Source: Phyllobacterium myrsinacearum (lineage in GTDB: Bacteria; Pseudomonadota; Alphaproteobacteria; Rhizobiales; Rhizobiaceae). Taken from it: 64,000 nt of DNA. Shown here piece by piece: positions 34,934 to 43,825 of this stretch (the stretch's first letter is position 1; every line of letters begins with the position of its first letter). Below the pieces are notes generated by a model. The model worked only from the letters and a program-made list of their open reading frames with translations. It was not told the DNA's origin and did no database searches. The position numbers and the translations under genes are program-made. The stretch is from positions 124,001-188,000 of the forward strand of contig NZ_PVBT01000002.1 in NCBI RefSeq assembly GCF_002980555.1. The letters run 5' to 3'.

Positions 34934-36715
34934 TCAGCGTCCTGCCGCATAGGCCTGCATCAGGCGCGGAGTGGCAGCGGCGCGCAGCAGTCCGTCTGCT
35001 TCGCGTTTCGCCGCGGTCAGGCGGCCCACGGTCCATGGGTCCGCGGGGGTGATCAGATGGCCCTTCTGCTTGAGCGCGGTCAATGCGTCCGCTCCGATGC
35101 TGGTCTCGATGGTGATGTTTCCAGGCTCGCTCGTGCGCGGATAGAAGGAGCTTGGGAAATGCGCCGTGTGGAACAGCGGCTGGTCGATGGCTTCCTGCAG
35201 ATTCAGGCCGTGATGGACGTGGCGCAGGAAGAACGGCAGCTGCCATTGGTCCTGCTGGTCGCCGCCGGGTGTGCCGAAGGCCATGGCTGGCCGCCCTTCA
35301 AACAGGGCGATGGTGGGGGTCAGCGTGGTACGGGGGCGCTTGCCAGGCGCAAGCGATGTCGGCAGTCCCTCCCGCAGCCAGAACATCTGTGCGCGCGAGT
35401 TGAGACAGAAACCGAGACCGGGAATGACGGGCGAGGATTGCAGCCAGCCGCCGGATGGGGTGACCGAGACCAGATTGCCGCCCCGGTCAATCACGTCGAT
35501 ATGGACTGTATCCCCGCGCTTTTCCGACAGGTGCGCCATGGTCGGTTCATAAACAACACCGCCGCCCATGCCCTTCAACATCTGCATGGTCAGGTCATAT
35601 TGTGCGTCAAAGCCCGGTATCCTGCCCGGTTGAAGCGTGCGGGAGGCTTCTCCCGTGATCAGCTTGCGGCGCTCATCCGTATAGGCATCGGACAGGAGAT
35701 GGTCGATCGGCACATCGGCGTGCATTGGATCGCCGTAATAGACTTCCCGGTCCGCGTAAGCGAGTTTCATTGCCTCAACCACCGTGTGCACGAACTCCGC
35801 GCTGTTCGGGTCCATGGCCGCAATGTCAAAGCCCTTCAGCAGCGCAAGCGATTGCAGCAGGGCAGGTCCCTGGCCCCACGGGCCCGTCTTGGCAACGGTC
35901 CAGCCATGATAGTCGTAGGTTTGCGGCGCTTCGATCGTTGCGTGCCAGTTCGCCATGTCGCCGGCGGTCAGGACGCCCCTGTGGCGATTGCCGCTGGCAT
36001 CCATGACTTCGGCGCTGTGCAGATAGCCGGCAATATGCTCGGCGACAAAGCCGCGATAAAACGCATCGCGCGCGGCTTCGATCTGGCTTTCGCGTTCCTT
36101 CCTGCTTTCGGCTTCGGCAATAATGCGCTTCCAGGTTGCCGCAAGGACCGGGTTTTTGAAATTGGCATGCGGCGCCGGGGCCGCACCGCCCGGCAGCCAT
36201 GTGGCGAAGGAGGTCGGCCATTGCGTGCGGAAAAACTCTCCCAAACCGCTGATGGTCGCGGCGACCCGCGGCAGAACGGGGTGCCCGTTTTCGGCGTAAT
36301 AGATCGCGGGTTCCAGCACGTCCCGTACCGACATCGTGCCATAGTCGCGCAGCATCAGCATCCAGCCGTCGAATGCGCCGGGTATGACGGTGGCCAGCAG
36401 GCCATCGCCGGGGATCAGATCCAGTCCCTCGCGCTTGTAATGGTCGATCGTCGCGCCTGCCGGCGCCGGGCCCTGTGCGCAGATGACTTCAACCTTGTTT
36501 TTCTTCTTTGAGTAGAAGATTGCCGGCATGTCACCGCCAGCACCGTTCAGGTGCGGTTCCACCACCTGCAGGACCATGCCTGTTGCGACGGCCGCATCAA
36601 ACGCATTGCCGCCCTTTTCCAGAATGCTCATGCCGACGGCGGTGGCGATCCAGTGGGTCGATGTGACAACGCCAAAGGTTCCAAGAATCTCGGGCCGGGT
36701 GGTGAAACGGGTCAT
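34934..36715 (-). CDS. Gamma-glutamyltransferase family protein
   Basis: A 593-residue Ntn-hydrolase that removes or transfers gamma-glutamyl groups from glutathione and similar amides. Family signs are GMSILEKGGNAFDAAVATGMVLQVVEPHLNGAGGD (residues 28-62), PGAFDGWMLML, and the self-cleavage motif GDTVHIDVIDRGGNLVS, where Thr403 is the predicted new N-terminal nucleophile. GTPGGDQQDQW lies near the C-terminus. No signal peptide is visible, so it probably acts in the cytosol, unlike periplasmic E. coli GGT. It lies between permease and ATPase genes of a peptide-type importer, suggesting intracellular use of imported gamma-glutamyl compounds. Confidence 0.92.
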   Translation of the reverse strand: MTRFTTRPEILGTFGVVTSTHWIATAVGMSILEKGGNAFDAAVATGMVLQVVEPHLNGAGGDMPAIFYSKKKNKVEVICAQGPAPAGATIDHYKREGLDLIPGDGLLATVIPGAFDGWMLMLRDYGTMSVRDVLEPAIYYAENGHPVLPRVAATISGLGEFFRTQWPTSFATWLPGGAAPAPHANFKNPVLAATWKRIIAEAESRKERESQIEAARDAFYRGFVAEHIAGYLHSAEVMDASGNRHRGVLTAGDMANWHATIEAPQTYDYHGWTVAKTGPWGQGPALLQSLALLKGFDIAAMDPNSAEFVHTVVEAMKLAYADREVYYGDPMHADVPIDHLLSDAYTDERRKLITGEASRTLQPGRIPGFDAQYDLTMQMLKGMGGGVVYEPTMAHLSEKRGDTVHIDVIDRGGNLVSVTPSGGWLQSSPVIPGLGFCLNSRAQMFWLREGLPTSLAPGKRPRTTLTPTIALFEGRPAMAFGTPGGDQQDQWQLPFFLRHVHHGLNLQEAIDQPLFHTAHFPSSFYPRTSEPGNITIETSIGADALTALKQKGHLITPADPWTVGRLTAAKREADGLLRAAATPRLMQAYAAGR

Positions 36716-36734
36716 AGTGTCGTCCTTTCAGATA

Positions 36735-37610
36735 TTATGCTTCGCGCGGATCGAGGGCATCGCGCAGGCCGTCGCCAAGGAGGTTGAAACCGATAACTAC
36801 GAGAAAGATGGCGGCACCCGGCCACATGGCCATCCAGGGTGCCTGGGAGAGGAAGTTCTTGGCGACATTGAGCATCGAACCCCAGCTTGGGGCGGGAGGC
36901 TGCTGCCCGAGCCCGAGGAAGGACAGGCTGGCCTCGGCAATGATGGCGGTCGCGATGGTGAGGCTCGCCTGTACGAGCAGCGGCGAGAACACGTTTGGCA
37001 GGATGTACCGCGTGATGATCCGGTAGTGGCCAAGCCCGACGGAACGCGCGCCTTCCACATAGTCTTCGGTTTTCACGGTCAGCACCTGTCCGCGGGTCAG
37101 CCGGACAAAAAGCGGCATGGCGGAAAACCCGATGGCGATCATTGCATTGCCAAGGCTTGGTCCGAGAAAGGCGGCAAGGGCAATGGCCGTGATGAGGAAC
37201 GGCATGGCCAGAAATGCCTCGGTGATGCGCGAAATAATGACGTCGATCCAGCCGCCGAAATAACCGGATATCAGCCCCAGCGGCACGCCGATGGCAACGG
37301 CGATGCCCACGGAGAAAACGCCCGCCATCAGCGAAGCGCGGGCACCCCAGATCATGCGCGAAAGAATATCGCGGCCGATATCGTCGGTTCCCAGCCAATG
37401 CGCGGCGGAGGGAGCTTTGCGAATAGCGGACCAGCTGGTGGCGACAGGGTCGGCGATGGGTAAAAACGGCGCCGCGACGGCGAGGATCAGGAAGACGCTG
37501 ATGATCAGAAGCCCAGCGAGGGCGCTCTTGTTCGCCTTCAGCTTTTTCCACGCACGGTTGCCTGAACGGCTTTGCGGGCGCGCAGCCGGTATTGTCTGCT
37601 GTATCGTCAT
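36735..37610 (-). CDS. Peptide/glutathione-type ABC permease (GsiD/DppC-like)
   Basis: A 291-residue DppC-family permease. N-terminal helix LAGLLIISVFLILAVAAPFL, LGTDDIGRDILSRMIWGARASL, coupling loop EGARSVGLGHYRIITRYILPN and C-terminal LGDGLRDALDPRE are diagnostic. The start is ATG 37610, overlapping the DppB-like stop by 4 bp; the open frame runs far upstream as an artefact. It forms the membrane channel with its DppB partner. Confidence 0.93.
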   Translation of the reverse strand: MTIQQTIPAARPQSRSGNRAWKKLKANKSALAGLLIISVFLILAVAAPFLPIADPVATSWSAIRKAPSAAHWLGTDDIGRDILSRMIWGARASLMAGVFSVGIAVAIGVPLGLISGYFGGWIDVIISRITEAFLAMPFLITAIALAAFLGPSLGNAMIAIGFSAMPLFVRLTRGQVLTVKTEDYVEGARSVGLGHYRIITRYILPNVFSPLLVQASLTIATAIIAEASLSFLGLGQQPPAPSWGSMLNVAKNFLSQAPWMAMWPGAAIFLVVIGFNLLGDGLRDALDPREA

Positions 37611-38575
37611 AGCGCGGCTCTCATTCTGGGGTTGAGCAGGATGGAGAGCACGTCGGCGACGAGGTTCATCAGGATGAAGCCTGCCCCGGTGCACAGGACA
37701 ACGCCTTGGACAACCGCGTAGTCCCGGTTGAAGACCGCATCGACGATCAGTTTGCCGAAACCGGGGATGGTGAAAATCTGCTCCGTCAGCACGGCGCCCG
37801 CCAGCAGTTCGCCAAAGAGAAGCGCGGTCATGGTGATGATGGGAAGGAGCGCGTTGCGGAAAGTATGCCGCAGAATAACGGACCGTTCGGAAACGCCCTT
37901 GGCGCGGGCTGTGCGGATGTAGTCGGCACCCAGCACGGTCAGCATGGACGAGCGCGTGTGGCGCATGAGGGTTGCCGCCAGTGCCAGCCCGAGAACGAAG
38001 GCCGGCATGATCATAGTCTGCAGCGACCGCAGCGGCTCCCGGAAAAACGGCTCGTAGCCCGATGCGGGGAGCCAGCCCAGTTTCACCGACACGAGCAGAA
38101 TGAGCATGATGCCCATCCAGAAATTGGGCACGGAGAGGCCCGAGAGCGCAACAATGTTGGCGATGTAGTCGACAACGGTATTCTTCTTCACTGCGGCTAT
38201 TATTCCGATGGGCACGCCGATCGCGAAGGCGAAGGTCATGGCCATGATGGCCAGTTGGATTGTCACGGGCAGCTTTTCGGCAATCAGGGAAAGGACAGGC
38301 TGGTTGGTCCGCAAGGATATGCCGAAATCTCCCCGGAGGGCGGAGCCCACCCAATAGAGATACTGAATGATGACGGGGTCGTTCAGGCGGTACTTGTCGC
38401 GCAGGAGTTCCAGCACCTGCGGATCGCGTTCTTCGCCGGCCATGGCGAGAATAGGGTCACCCGGCAGCAGCTTTTGCAGCGAGAATGCAAAGATCGATAT
38501 GATGATCAGTGTCGGTATGGCCAGCAGAAGCCGCTTTCCGATGTAAGTATACATGGGCTGAAAATCCTGACTCAT
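37607..38575 (-). CDS. Peptide/glutathione-type ABC permease (GsiC/DppB-like)
   Basis: A 322-residue DppB-family permease: MYTYIGKRLLLAIPTLIIISIFAFSLQKLLPGDP at the N-terminus, LLRDKYRLNDPVIIQYLYWV, coupling loop RTARAKGVSERSVILRHTFRN, and the C-terminal LLNPRMR. The start at 38575 or seven codons later cannot be separated. It follows the binding-protein gene after a stem-loop and precedes the DppC-like gene with a 4-bp overlap. Confidence 0.93.
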   Translation of the reverse strand: MSQDFQPMYTYIGKRLLLAIPTLIIISIFAFSLQKLLPGDPILAMAGEERDPQVLELLRDKYRLNDPVIIQYLYWVGSALRGDFGISLRTNQPVLSLIAEKLPVTIQLAIMAMTFAFAIGVPIGIIAAVKKNTVVDYIANIVALSGLSVPNFWMGIMLILLVSVKLGWLPASGYEPFFREPLRSLQTMIMPAFVLGLALAATLMRHTRSSMLTVLGADYIRTARAKGVSERSVILRHTFRNALLPIITMTALLFGELLAGAVLTEQIFTIPGFGKLIVDAVFNRDYAVVQGVVLCTGAGFILMNLVADVLSILLNPRMRAAL

Positions 38576-38583
38576 CGCCTGGC

Positions 38584-38613
38584 GGCGAGGCTGCGGTACT
38601 CTGCAGTCTCGCC
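38584..38613 (-). promoter_or_regulatory. Stem-loop between binding-protein and permease genes
   Basis: GGCGAGGCTGC at 38584-38594 and GCAGTCTCGCC at 38603-38613 pair over 10 of 11 positions with an 8-nt loop. It lies between the binding-protein stop and the permease start on the minus strand. It probably stabilises the binding-protein mRNA end, parallel to the stem-loop in the sugar operon. Confidence 0.55.
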
Positions 38614-38626
38614 CCAAGCCGTTTCG

Positions 38627-40132
38627 TTAGCTCTTCTTGACGCCCTGCAGGCGGATCATGCCGTCAGGGGTTGGCACAAAGCCCGTCACATTCTTCTTGA
38701 GCGCCCAGATCCAAGCCTGATGGCCAAGATAGATAATGGGCATGGCGTCATTGAGAATCTGCGCTGCCGCATCGTATTTCTGTTTACGCACGGCGTTATC
38801 CGTGGAACTGCGGGCCTCGTTGAGAAGGGTGTCCACTTGAGGGTTGCAGTACTTGGCATCATTGATGGCACCCTTGCAGGTGACAAATTCGCGCAGATTG
38901 CCATCCGGATCAACACGTCCTGACCAGTCGGCATGGCCAAATTGGAATTTTCCGGCGGGTAATTCTGACTGGAGTGTCGCGAACTCGGTTGTCTTCAGTT
39001 TGACGTTGAACCCGGCCTCCGCAACCATCGATTGAATAACCTGCATTCTCTGCATGGTCACCGGATTATTGGGCGTTGAAAATTCGATGTCGAGCGTTGC
39101 AAAGCCAGCCTCTTTCATCAGGGATTTGGCCTTTTCGACATCGCGGGCCGGTACGGGAATATCCTTGTCATACCAGGGACTGTTGGGCGGAAAGGGCTGG
39201 TTGCCGGCAACCGACGTGCCTTCGTAAACAACCTGGTTGACAGCTTCGCGATCGATGGCCAGCGAGAAGGCCTGCCGCAACCGCTTATCCTTGCCGAATG
39301 GATTGTCGGCGCGCGGGCCATTGCCCACATTGGCGATCATGGCCAGATATCCGACACCGATCGCATCGGCATAGGTCAGTTTCGGATCCGCTTTGACGGC
39401 TGCCGCGTCCGTGGCGGCAAGACGTTCCAGCATGTCGAGATCGCCGGACTGCAGGTTGGCAAGACGGACGGTCGAGTCCGGAATTGGCAGGAACGTCACC
39501 TTGTCGATGAAGACGTTGGCCGCATTCCAGTAGTGTGGAAATTTCTCAAGCACGATGCGATCCTGCTGCACGCGCTCGACGAACTTGAAGGGACCGGAGC
39601 AGACCGGTTTGTTGCCAAGGTTCGCCCCCAGTTCCGCTGCGGCCTTTGGCGAAACCATCATGCCGCTGCGATCCGACAGCTGCGCAAGCAGGGACGCATC
39701 GGGGCTCTTGAGGGTGAATTTGACCTGATAGTCGCCCATTGCCTCGACGCTCTTCACGGATGACAGTTCGCTCTTGCGGCGCGATTCCGGCAGTGTCTGC
39801 GAGCGCTGGATGTTGGCGACGACGGCCGCCGCGTTGAACGGCGTCTCGTCATGGAAAACCACGTCCTTGCGCAGGTTCATGGTCAATTCGGAACCGTCAT
39901 CGGACCATTTCCAGTCCGTGGCCAGTTGCGGTACGATCTCGAGTGTGGGGCTGACATCGACCAGCTTGTCGCACAGGGCCGTATAGACGATGCGGCCAAC
40001 GAAGGTTCGCGACTGGGCCGGGTCGAGGACGTCGGCGTCGTCCTGAAGGCCGATGCGCAATTCACTGGCGCTCGCGGGCGCCGCAATGAGAATACCGGCT
40101 AGCAGGCTTGCAAGAAGTCTGGTCTTTTGCAT
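38627..40132 (-). CDS. Peptide/glutathione-type ABC substrate-binding protein (SBP_bac_5)
   Basis: A 501-residue periplasmic binding protein. The signal peptide is MQKTRLLASLLAGILIAAPASA. SBP_bac_5 features include LVDVSPTLEIVPQLATDWKWSDDGSELTMNLRKDVVFHD, NKPVCSGPFKFVERVQQDRIVLEKFPHYW and DKRLRQAFSLAIDREAVNQVVY. It is the first gene of the importer-GGT operon, so highest expression is expected. Co-location with GGT suggests gamma-glutamyl or glutathione-like ligands, but binding specificity is not readable. Confidence 0.93.
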   Translation of the reverse strand: MQKTRLLASLLAGILIAAPASASELRIGLQDDADVLDPAQSRTFVGRIVYTALCDKLVDVSPTLEIVPQLATDWKWSDDGSELTMNLRKDVVFHDETPFNAAAVVANIQRSQTLPESRRKSELSSVKSVEAMGDYQVKFTLKSPDASLLAQLSDRSGMMVSPKAAAELGANLGNKPVCSGPFKFVERVQQDRIVLEKFPHYWNAANVFIDKVTFLPIPDSTVRLANLQSGDLDMLERLAATDAAAVKADPKLTYADAIGVGYLAMIANVGNGPRADNPFGKDKRLRQAFSLAIDREAVNQVVYEGTSVAGNQPFPPNSPWYDKDIPVPARDVEKAKSLMKEAGFATLDIEFSTPNNPVTMQRMQVIQSMVAEAGFNVKLKTTEFATLQSELPAGKFQFGHADWSGRVDPDGNLREFVTCKGAINDAKYCNPQVDTLLNEARSSTDNAVRKQKYDAAAQILNDAMPIIYLGHQAWIWALKKNVTGFVPTPDGMIRLQGVKKS

Positions 40133-40240
40133 TGAAGTTCTCCTCTTTTCGTCAGAGCGGTGAAACCCGCTTGTTTGTTCCGTGTTGATGGCCGGTTATT
40201 TTCCGGTCCTTATCGCGATGGTGGTCCGTGCCTGCGGTAT

Positions 40241-40963
40241 TTATCCCGGCTGCTTCGTTTCGAATCCGTCCAGCGATGTCAGGCGGATCAGCCATTCCTG
40301 CAGCATCAGCAAGTGCTGGCGCATTGCTTCGCCCGCCTTCAGCGGGTCGCGGGATTCGATGGCGTCGATGATGGCTGAGTGATGGTCGTAGGATGTTGCC
40401 GCAGCGTTGTTGCCACTGCGCGCGCGCTCACGGATGACCTGCCATGCTTCGTCCTGGCGAACCCGGTTGACGACATCGAAAATGGTCAGAAAAAACGGGT
40501 TGCCGGCGCTCTGGGCAATTTGCCGATGCAATGAACCGTCCCACAGCTCGTGCGAGTCGGCGTCCTGGCTTTCGCGCGATTTCAGCGCCAGTTCACGCAT
40601 GCGGTCGATATCTGTTTTTTTGGCCCGCATGGCCGCGAGCTGTGCCAGCTGCGGTTCTATCCTCAGGCGGACCTCCATGATTTCCATGAAGTTGGTCCCG
40701 GCGATAATGGTGTCGACGTGCTCGCCCCAGCCATCGGGTTCGCGTCCGGCAAATGTGCCTTGGCCCTGCCGCCGCCATATCCGGCCTTCTGCCTCCAGCA
40801 CTTCCAGTGCCCGCCGGACCGAGCGGCGGCTGACGCCGAGCGATTCCGACAGCGCGCGTTCAGTTGGCAATTTGCCGTCTTTTCCGAATTCGTCGGACGC
40901 AAGAAGCCGCCGCAACCGGTCAAGCGCGTAGTTCGAGTTTTCCTGAGACTGGTTGCTTGCCAT
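40241..40963 (-). CDS. FadR-type GntR regulator upstream of the importer-GGT operon
   Basis: A 240-residue regulator with an N-terminal winged helix (LRRLLASDEFGKDGKLPTERALSESLGVSRRSVRRALEVLEAEGRIWRRQGQGTF) and a helical FCD ligand domain whose metal-site type pattern includes LWDGSLHRQIAQSAGN and YDHHSAIIDAIESRD. It lies 108 bp upstream of the binding-protein gene on the same strand. A perfect FadR-type palindrome sits 6 bp before its start codon, indicating autoregulation and probable control of the operon. Confidence 0.9.
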   Translation of the reverse strand: MASNQSQENSNYALDRLRRLLASDEFGKDGKLPTERALSESLGVSRRSVRRALEVLEAEGRIWRRQGQGTFAGREPDGWGEHVDTIIAGTNFMEIMEVRLRIEPQLAQLAAMRAKKTDIDRMRELALKSRESQDADSHELWDGSLHRQIAQSAGNPFFLTIFDVVNRVRQDEAWQVIRERARSGNNAAATSYDHHSAIIDAIESRDPLKAGEAMRQHLLMLQEWLIRLTSLDGFETKQPG

Positions 40964-40968
40964 GCGGT

Positions 40969-40984
40969 ATTGGTCCGGACCAAT
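40969..40984. promoter_or_regulatory. Perfect 16-bp palindrome, probable FadR-type operator
   Basis: ATTGGTCCGGACCAAT is a perfect palindrome containing the TGGT-N4-ACCA core usual for FadR-family GntR proteins. It ends 6 bp before the regulator's start codon, and a further ATTGGT half-site follows at 40991. Binding there would block translation initiation or early transcription of the regulator. Confidence 0.75.
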
Positions 40985-41222
40985 TATGATATTGGTTCAG
41001 TCGACGGTATTTTTCCGATGACGTCAAGATGTTATTTTAAGCATTTATGCCTCTGCTCAAATTGTGGGCATGTGCGTGCTGGCTAACTCCTTGGAATCAG
41101 ACGTTTTGCGGCAGAAACTTTTGTTCGCGACTTGCCACTTTGAAGCCATGTTTTTTACATCGGTCTGACATGAGGCGCTGGTAGGAATCCTTGACCGAAG
41201 CGAAACGGAATCGGTGACGAAC

Positions 41223-41489
41223 ATGCGCGCCACAACTGATCAATGGAATCCGCACTGGGCCGTACATCCCGGCGAGCATCTGGCGGCCTGTATCGGATCG
41301 CATGGGCTTTCGCGCGAGAGGTTCGCCCGGGTCGCCGACATTCCCGTGGAAACCATCGATGCAATCATTGGCGGTCAGCACCCCATTACGCTCGATATCG
41401 CCGTACGCATCGAGCGTTCGCTGGGCATCATGCCGGATCTCTGGTTCATCCTGCAGTCGAAATGGCATCGCCAGCAGAAGGCGTCCTAG
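41223..41489 (+). CDS. Orphan HigA-like antitoxin/HTH protein
   Basis: An 88-residue (91 from a GTG at 41214) Xre-type HTH protein. HPGEHLAACIGSHGLSRERFARVADIPVETIDAIIGGQHPITLDIAVRIERSLGIMPDLWFILQSKW follows the HigA pattern HPGE-x-L through FWLxLQ. No HigB-like toxin frame is present immediately upstream or downstream, so it is either a solitary regulator or the remnant of a former toxin-antitoxin pair. It is convergent with the nitroreductase gene, 16 bp away. Confidence 0.75.
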   Translation: MRATTDQWNPHWAVHPGEHLAACIGSHGLSRERFARVADIPVETIDAIIGGQHPITLDIAVRIERSLGIMPDLWFILQSKWHRQQKAS

Positions 41490-41505
41490 CTCGCTCCGAA
41501 TGGGG

Positions 41506-42195
41506 TCATAGAAAAGTTGCGATGTCTTCCAGCCGCCGTTTTTCCGTCGCATGCGCGGGAATGGTTGCGCCTGGACTGGGATAGCCGACAACCAGCATGA
41601 TATAGGGCTTGTCCTGGGCAGGGCGCCCGCAAATTTCATTCAGGAATCCCATGGGATTGGGCGTGTGGGTCAGCATGGCCAAGCCGGCCTTGTGCAGTGC
41701 GGCGATGAGAAAGCCGGTTGCGATGTTGACCGATTCCGGCACGTAATAATTCTTGCGCAATACCCCGTCGGCGGAGCGACTCTTTCGTTCGCCGAAAATG
41801 CAGATGAGCCAGGGAGCGTCTTCGAGAAAGGGTTTGCTGCTGTCGGTTCCCAGCGGTGCCAGTGCCTCAAGCCATTCTTCACCGGCACGGCCGGCATAGA
41901 AAGCCTGCTCCTCTTCTTCCGCAGCAATGCGGATCTGTCGCTTGATAGCGGGATTGCCGATGACGGCAAAATGCCATGGCTGGTGATTGGCACCATTGGG
42001 TGCTGTGCCCGCTGCAAGCAGGCAGCTTTCGATGATATCCCGAGGTACTGGCCTTGTATCGAAATCCCGCACGGTATGACGACGGCGAATTTCCTCGTAG
42101 AAATCAAGTGCATTGCGGCGCATGAGGTCGACAGGAAGTTCCTGATAGTCCGGCAGGGGGATCGGTTGATAGGCCGCGGGCTTGGTTTGGCTCAT
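41506..42195 (-). CDS. Nitroreductase-family flavoprotein
   Basis: A 229-residue FMN-dependent nitroreductase-fold protein. [44 protein letters not shown] is the N-terminal FMN-binding part. [38 protein letters not shown] and [16 protein letters not shown] complete the fold. The sequence is of the iodotyrosine-deiodinase/BluB-like branch rather than classic NfsB, judged by eye. The start ATG 42195 follows an AGGA site. It lies downstream of a FadR-type regulator gene with a palindrome between them. Confidence 0.88.
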   Translation of the reverse strand: MSQTKPAAYQPIPLPDYQELPVDLMRRNALDFYEEIRRRHTVRDFDTRPVPRDIIESCLLAAGTAPNGANHQPWHFAVIGNPAIKRQIRIAAEEEEQAFYAGRAGEEWLEALAPLGTDSSKPFLEDAPWLICIFGERKSRSADGVLRKNYYVPESVNIATGFLIAALHKAGLAMLTHTPNPMGFLNEICGRPAQDKPYIMLVVGYPSPGATIPAHATEKRRLEDIATFL

Positions 42196-42225
42196 GGTGA
42201 AAATCCTCGCATATTGTCCGCTTAT

Positions 42226-42238
42226 ATTGTCAGACAAT
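42226..42238. promoter_or_regulatory. Palindrome before the nitroreductase gene
   Basis: ATTGTCAGACAAT, two perfect 6-bp arms around one base, lies about 30 bp upstream of the nitroreductase start and beyond the end of the adjacent GntR gene. A further ATTGTC half-site lies near 42213. The TTGT-x-ACAA form fits a FadR-family operator. Confidence 0.65.
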
Positions 42239-42283
42239 TTCTGCGAAGCAATCCCTCTTCGTATAGGAGGCTGGCCTTTATCC

Positions 42284-42946
42284 CTAATCGGCGGTGAAAT
42301 GGTCGTCGGCCAGCGACTGTATGAGTGTGCGTGATGCTTCGATATGGTCGAACATGATGACCTCGGCGCGCTGCAGCTGTCCGTCAAGAATGGCTCTTAC
42401 CAGTGCCTGATGCTGGGCATTGGAGTTCAACACTTCCTGGCGGTGAACCAGCATGCGGAACTGCAGCCAATAGATTGAGTTGTTGAGGCGTCGCAAGGTT
42501 TCCGCCAGAAGCGCATTGCCGGCACTTTTCACGAACAAACCGTGGAACTCTTGGTTCAGATCCGAGAATCGCTGCATGTCGCCGCTGGAAACCGCTTTAT
42601 CCAGCTCTGTCTGCAGGGTCTCAAGCTTTGCCGGCTCGGCCAGGATGACCGGAGCCGCCAGACGGACGGCCAGCACCTCAAGCGCCCCGCGAACCTGAAA
42701 CAGCTGATCCACACCCTTGCGTGACAATTGTCTGACCGTTACCCCGCGATTGGGTTCAAAGGCCAGGAGACCGTCGGAAGCCAGGCGTTGAAAGGCTTCC
42801 CGGACCGTCGACCGCGATACACCGAGGCGCTGGGTAAATTCGCTTTCCGTCAGGCGCTGACCCGGTGCCAGATTGCCTGAGCGAACGCGCGCGGTAATGG
42901 CGGTGACCACGTTTTCAACGGTGGAAGCGTGTGCATGGTCACGCAT
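42284..42946 (-). CDS. FadR-type GntR regulator
   Basis: A 220-residue GntR/FCD regulator. The winged helix is [59 protein letters not shown] (residues 13-71). The FCD helical domain includes [16 protein letters not shown] and [15 protein letters not shown]. It lies directly upstream of the nitroreductase on the same strand (88 bp from its stop to that start), with a matching palindrome in the gap, so it probably regulates that gene. Confidence 0.92.
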   Translation of the reverse strand: MRDHAHASTVENVVTAITARVRSGNLAPGQRLTESEFTQRLGVSRSTVREAFQRLASDGLLAFEPNRGVTVRQLSRKGVDQLFQVRGALEVLAVRLAAPVILAEPAKLETLQTELDKAVSSGDMQRFSDLNQEFHGLFVKSAGNALLAETLRRLNNSIYWLQFRMLVHRQEVLNSNAQHQALVRAILDGQLQRAEVIMFDHIEASRTLIQSLADDHFTAD

Positions 42947-43012
42947 GGTGCGATATTGCCCTCATGTCGTTGTCTGTACCGGGCCTGTGCCGAAGCGCAT
43001 CGGAACCAGATT

Positions 43013-43642
43013 CTAACTCTGGCCTGCGCGGCGCTTTCGGCGAAGGCTGAAAAACAGGATGATCGAGCCCTCGGCAATGAACAAGACGACGGATGCCCAG
43101 AAGCCGACATGGATGGGATCGTAAGGGGTTCCGCGCAGCGCATAGCCAAGGCAAAGAAACGGCGTGTTCCACAGAAATGTGCCGACCGCGGTGGCCAGGG
43201 TGAATGAGCGCGGATCGAGCCGCAGAACGCCCGCGGGCAGTGCGAGGTAGATCCGGACGGTAGGAATGACCTGTCCGGTCAAGGTCACCCAGAAATGATT
43301 GCTGCGGTACGAATTGGTCAACCGTTCGTAGAAGGCAGGCTTAAGGAAAACATATCGGCCGTAACGCGCGACGATAGCCTTTGCTCTCTCCGGTCCGAGC
43401 AGCCATCCCAGAGAAAACCAGCCCAAGGCCCCGGCGGCGGAACCGATTGTCGTGACGAGAATGGCCAGGCCCAGGCCGCTGCCATCGGGCACCGTCATTC
43501 CCAGAAGCATGAACAGGACGTAGGAAGGAATGACCGGAATGAATTTCTCAAGCAATGCCAGAGATCCAAAGCCGACGAGACCAAAGCTCAGGAGTGTCGC
43601 GATGGTTGCGGGTGCTTCGGCGGCTATATCGGCTGCAGGCAT
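43013..43642 (-). CDS. DedA/SNARE-associated family membrane protein
   Basis: A 209-residue integral membrane protein of the DedA family, putative lipid scramblase or flippase-like proteins needed for envelope homeostasis. Family signs are LLEKFIPVIPSYVLFMLLGM, GSAAGALGWFSLGWLLG, GQVIPTVRIYLALPAGVLRLDPRSFTLATAVGTFLWNTPFLCLGYAL and a basic C-terminus. The conserved Glu near residue 32 and the Arg in PTVRIYLALPAG are present. It stands alone on the minus strand. Confidence 0.9.
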   Translation of the reverse strand: MPAADIAAEAPATIATLLSFGLVGFGSLALLEKFIPVIPSYVLFMLLGMTVPDGSGLGLAILVTTIGSAAGALGWFSLGWLLGPERAKAIVARYGRYVFLKPAFYERLTNSYRSNHFWVTLTGQVIPTVRIYLALPAGVLRLDPRSFTLATAVGTFLWNTPFLCLGYALRGTPYDPIHVGFWASVVLFIAEGSIILFFSLRRKRRAGQS

Positions 43643-43825
43643 TCAAGTTCACGATCTTTTATGCCGGGGTCGGCGGTGTAGTGTCTTTCCTCCAACACGG
43701 GCCCGTCGAGGTCCTGTTGCGCCAGAACCTCTACGGCAATTGTAGCACAACTTCCAGAGCAATGTGCTGGCGCCCAATTCAGCCCGTCAGGTTGTACCGG
43801 AGATAATCATGGTTCGCAGCAAAAA

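Noticed and set aside
34625-36511. Long plus-strand open frame opposite the GGT gene
   Set aside because: It is antisense to a gene with complete family motifs and has no recognisable domain; it arises from GC-rich codon bias.
37611-38354. Upstream extension of the DppC-like permease frame
   Set aside because: It runs through the DppB-like gene in another frame; the permease N-terminus begins at 37610.
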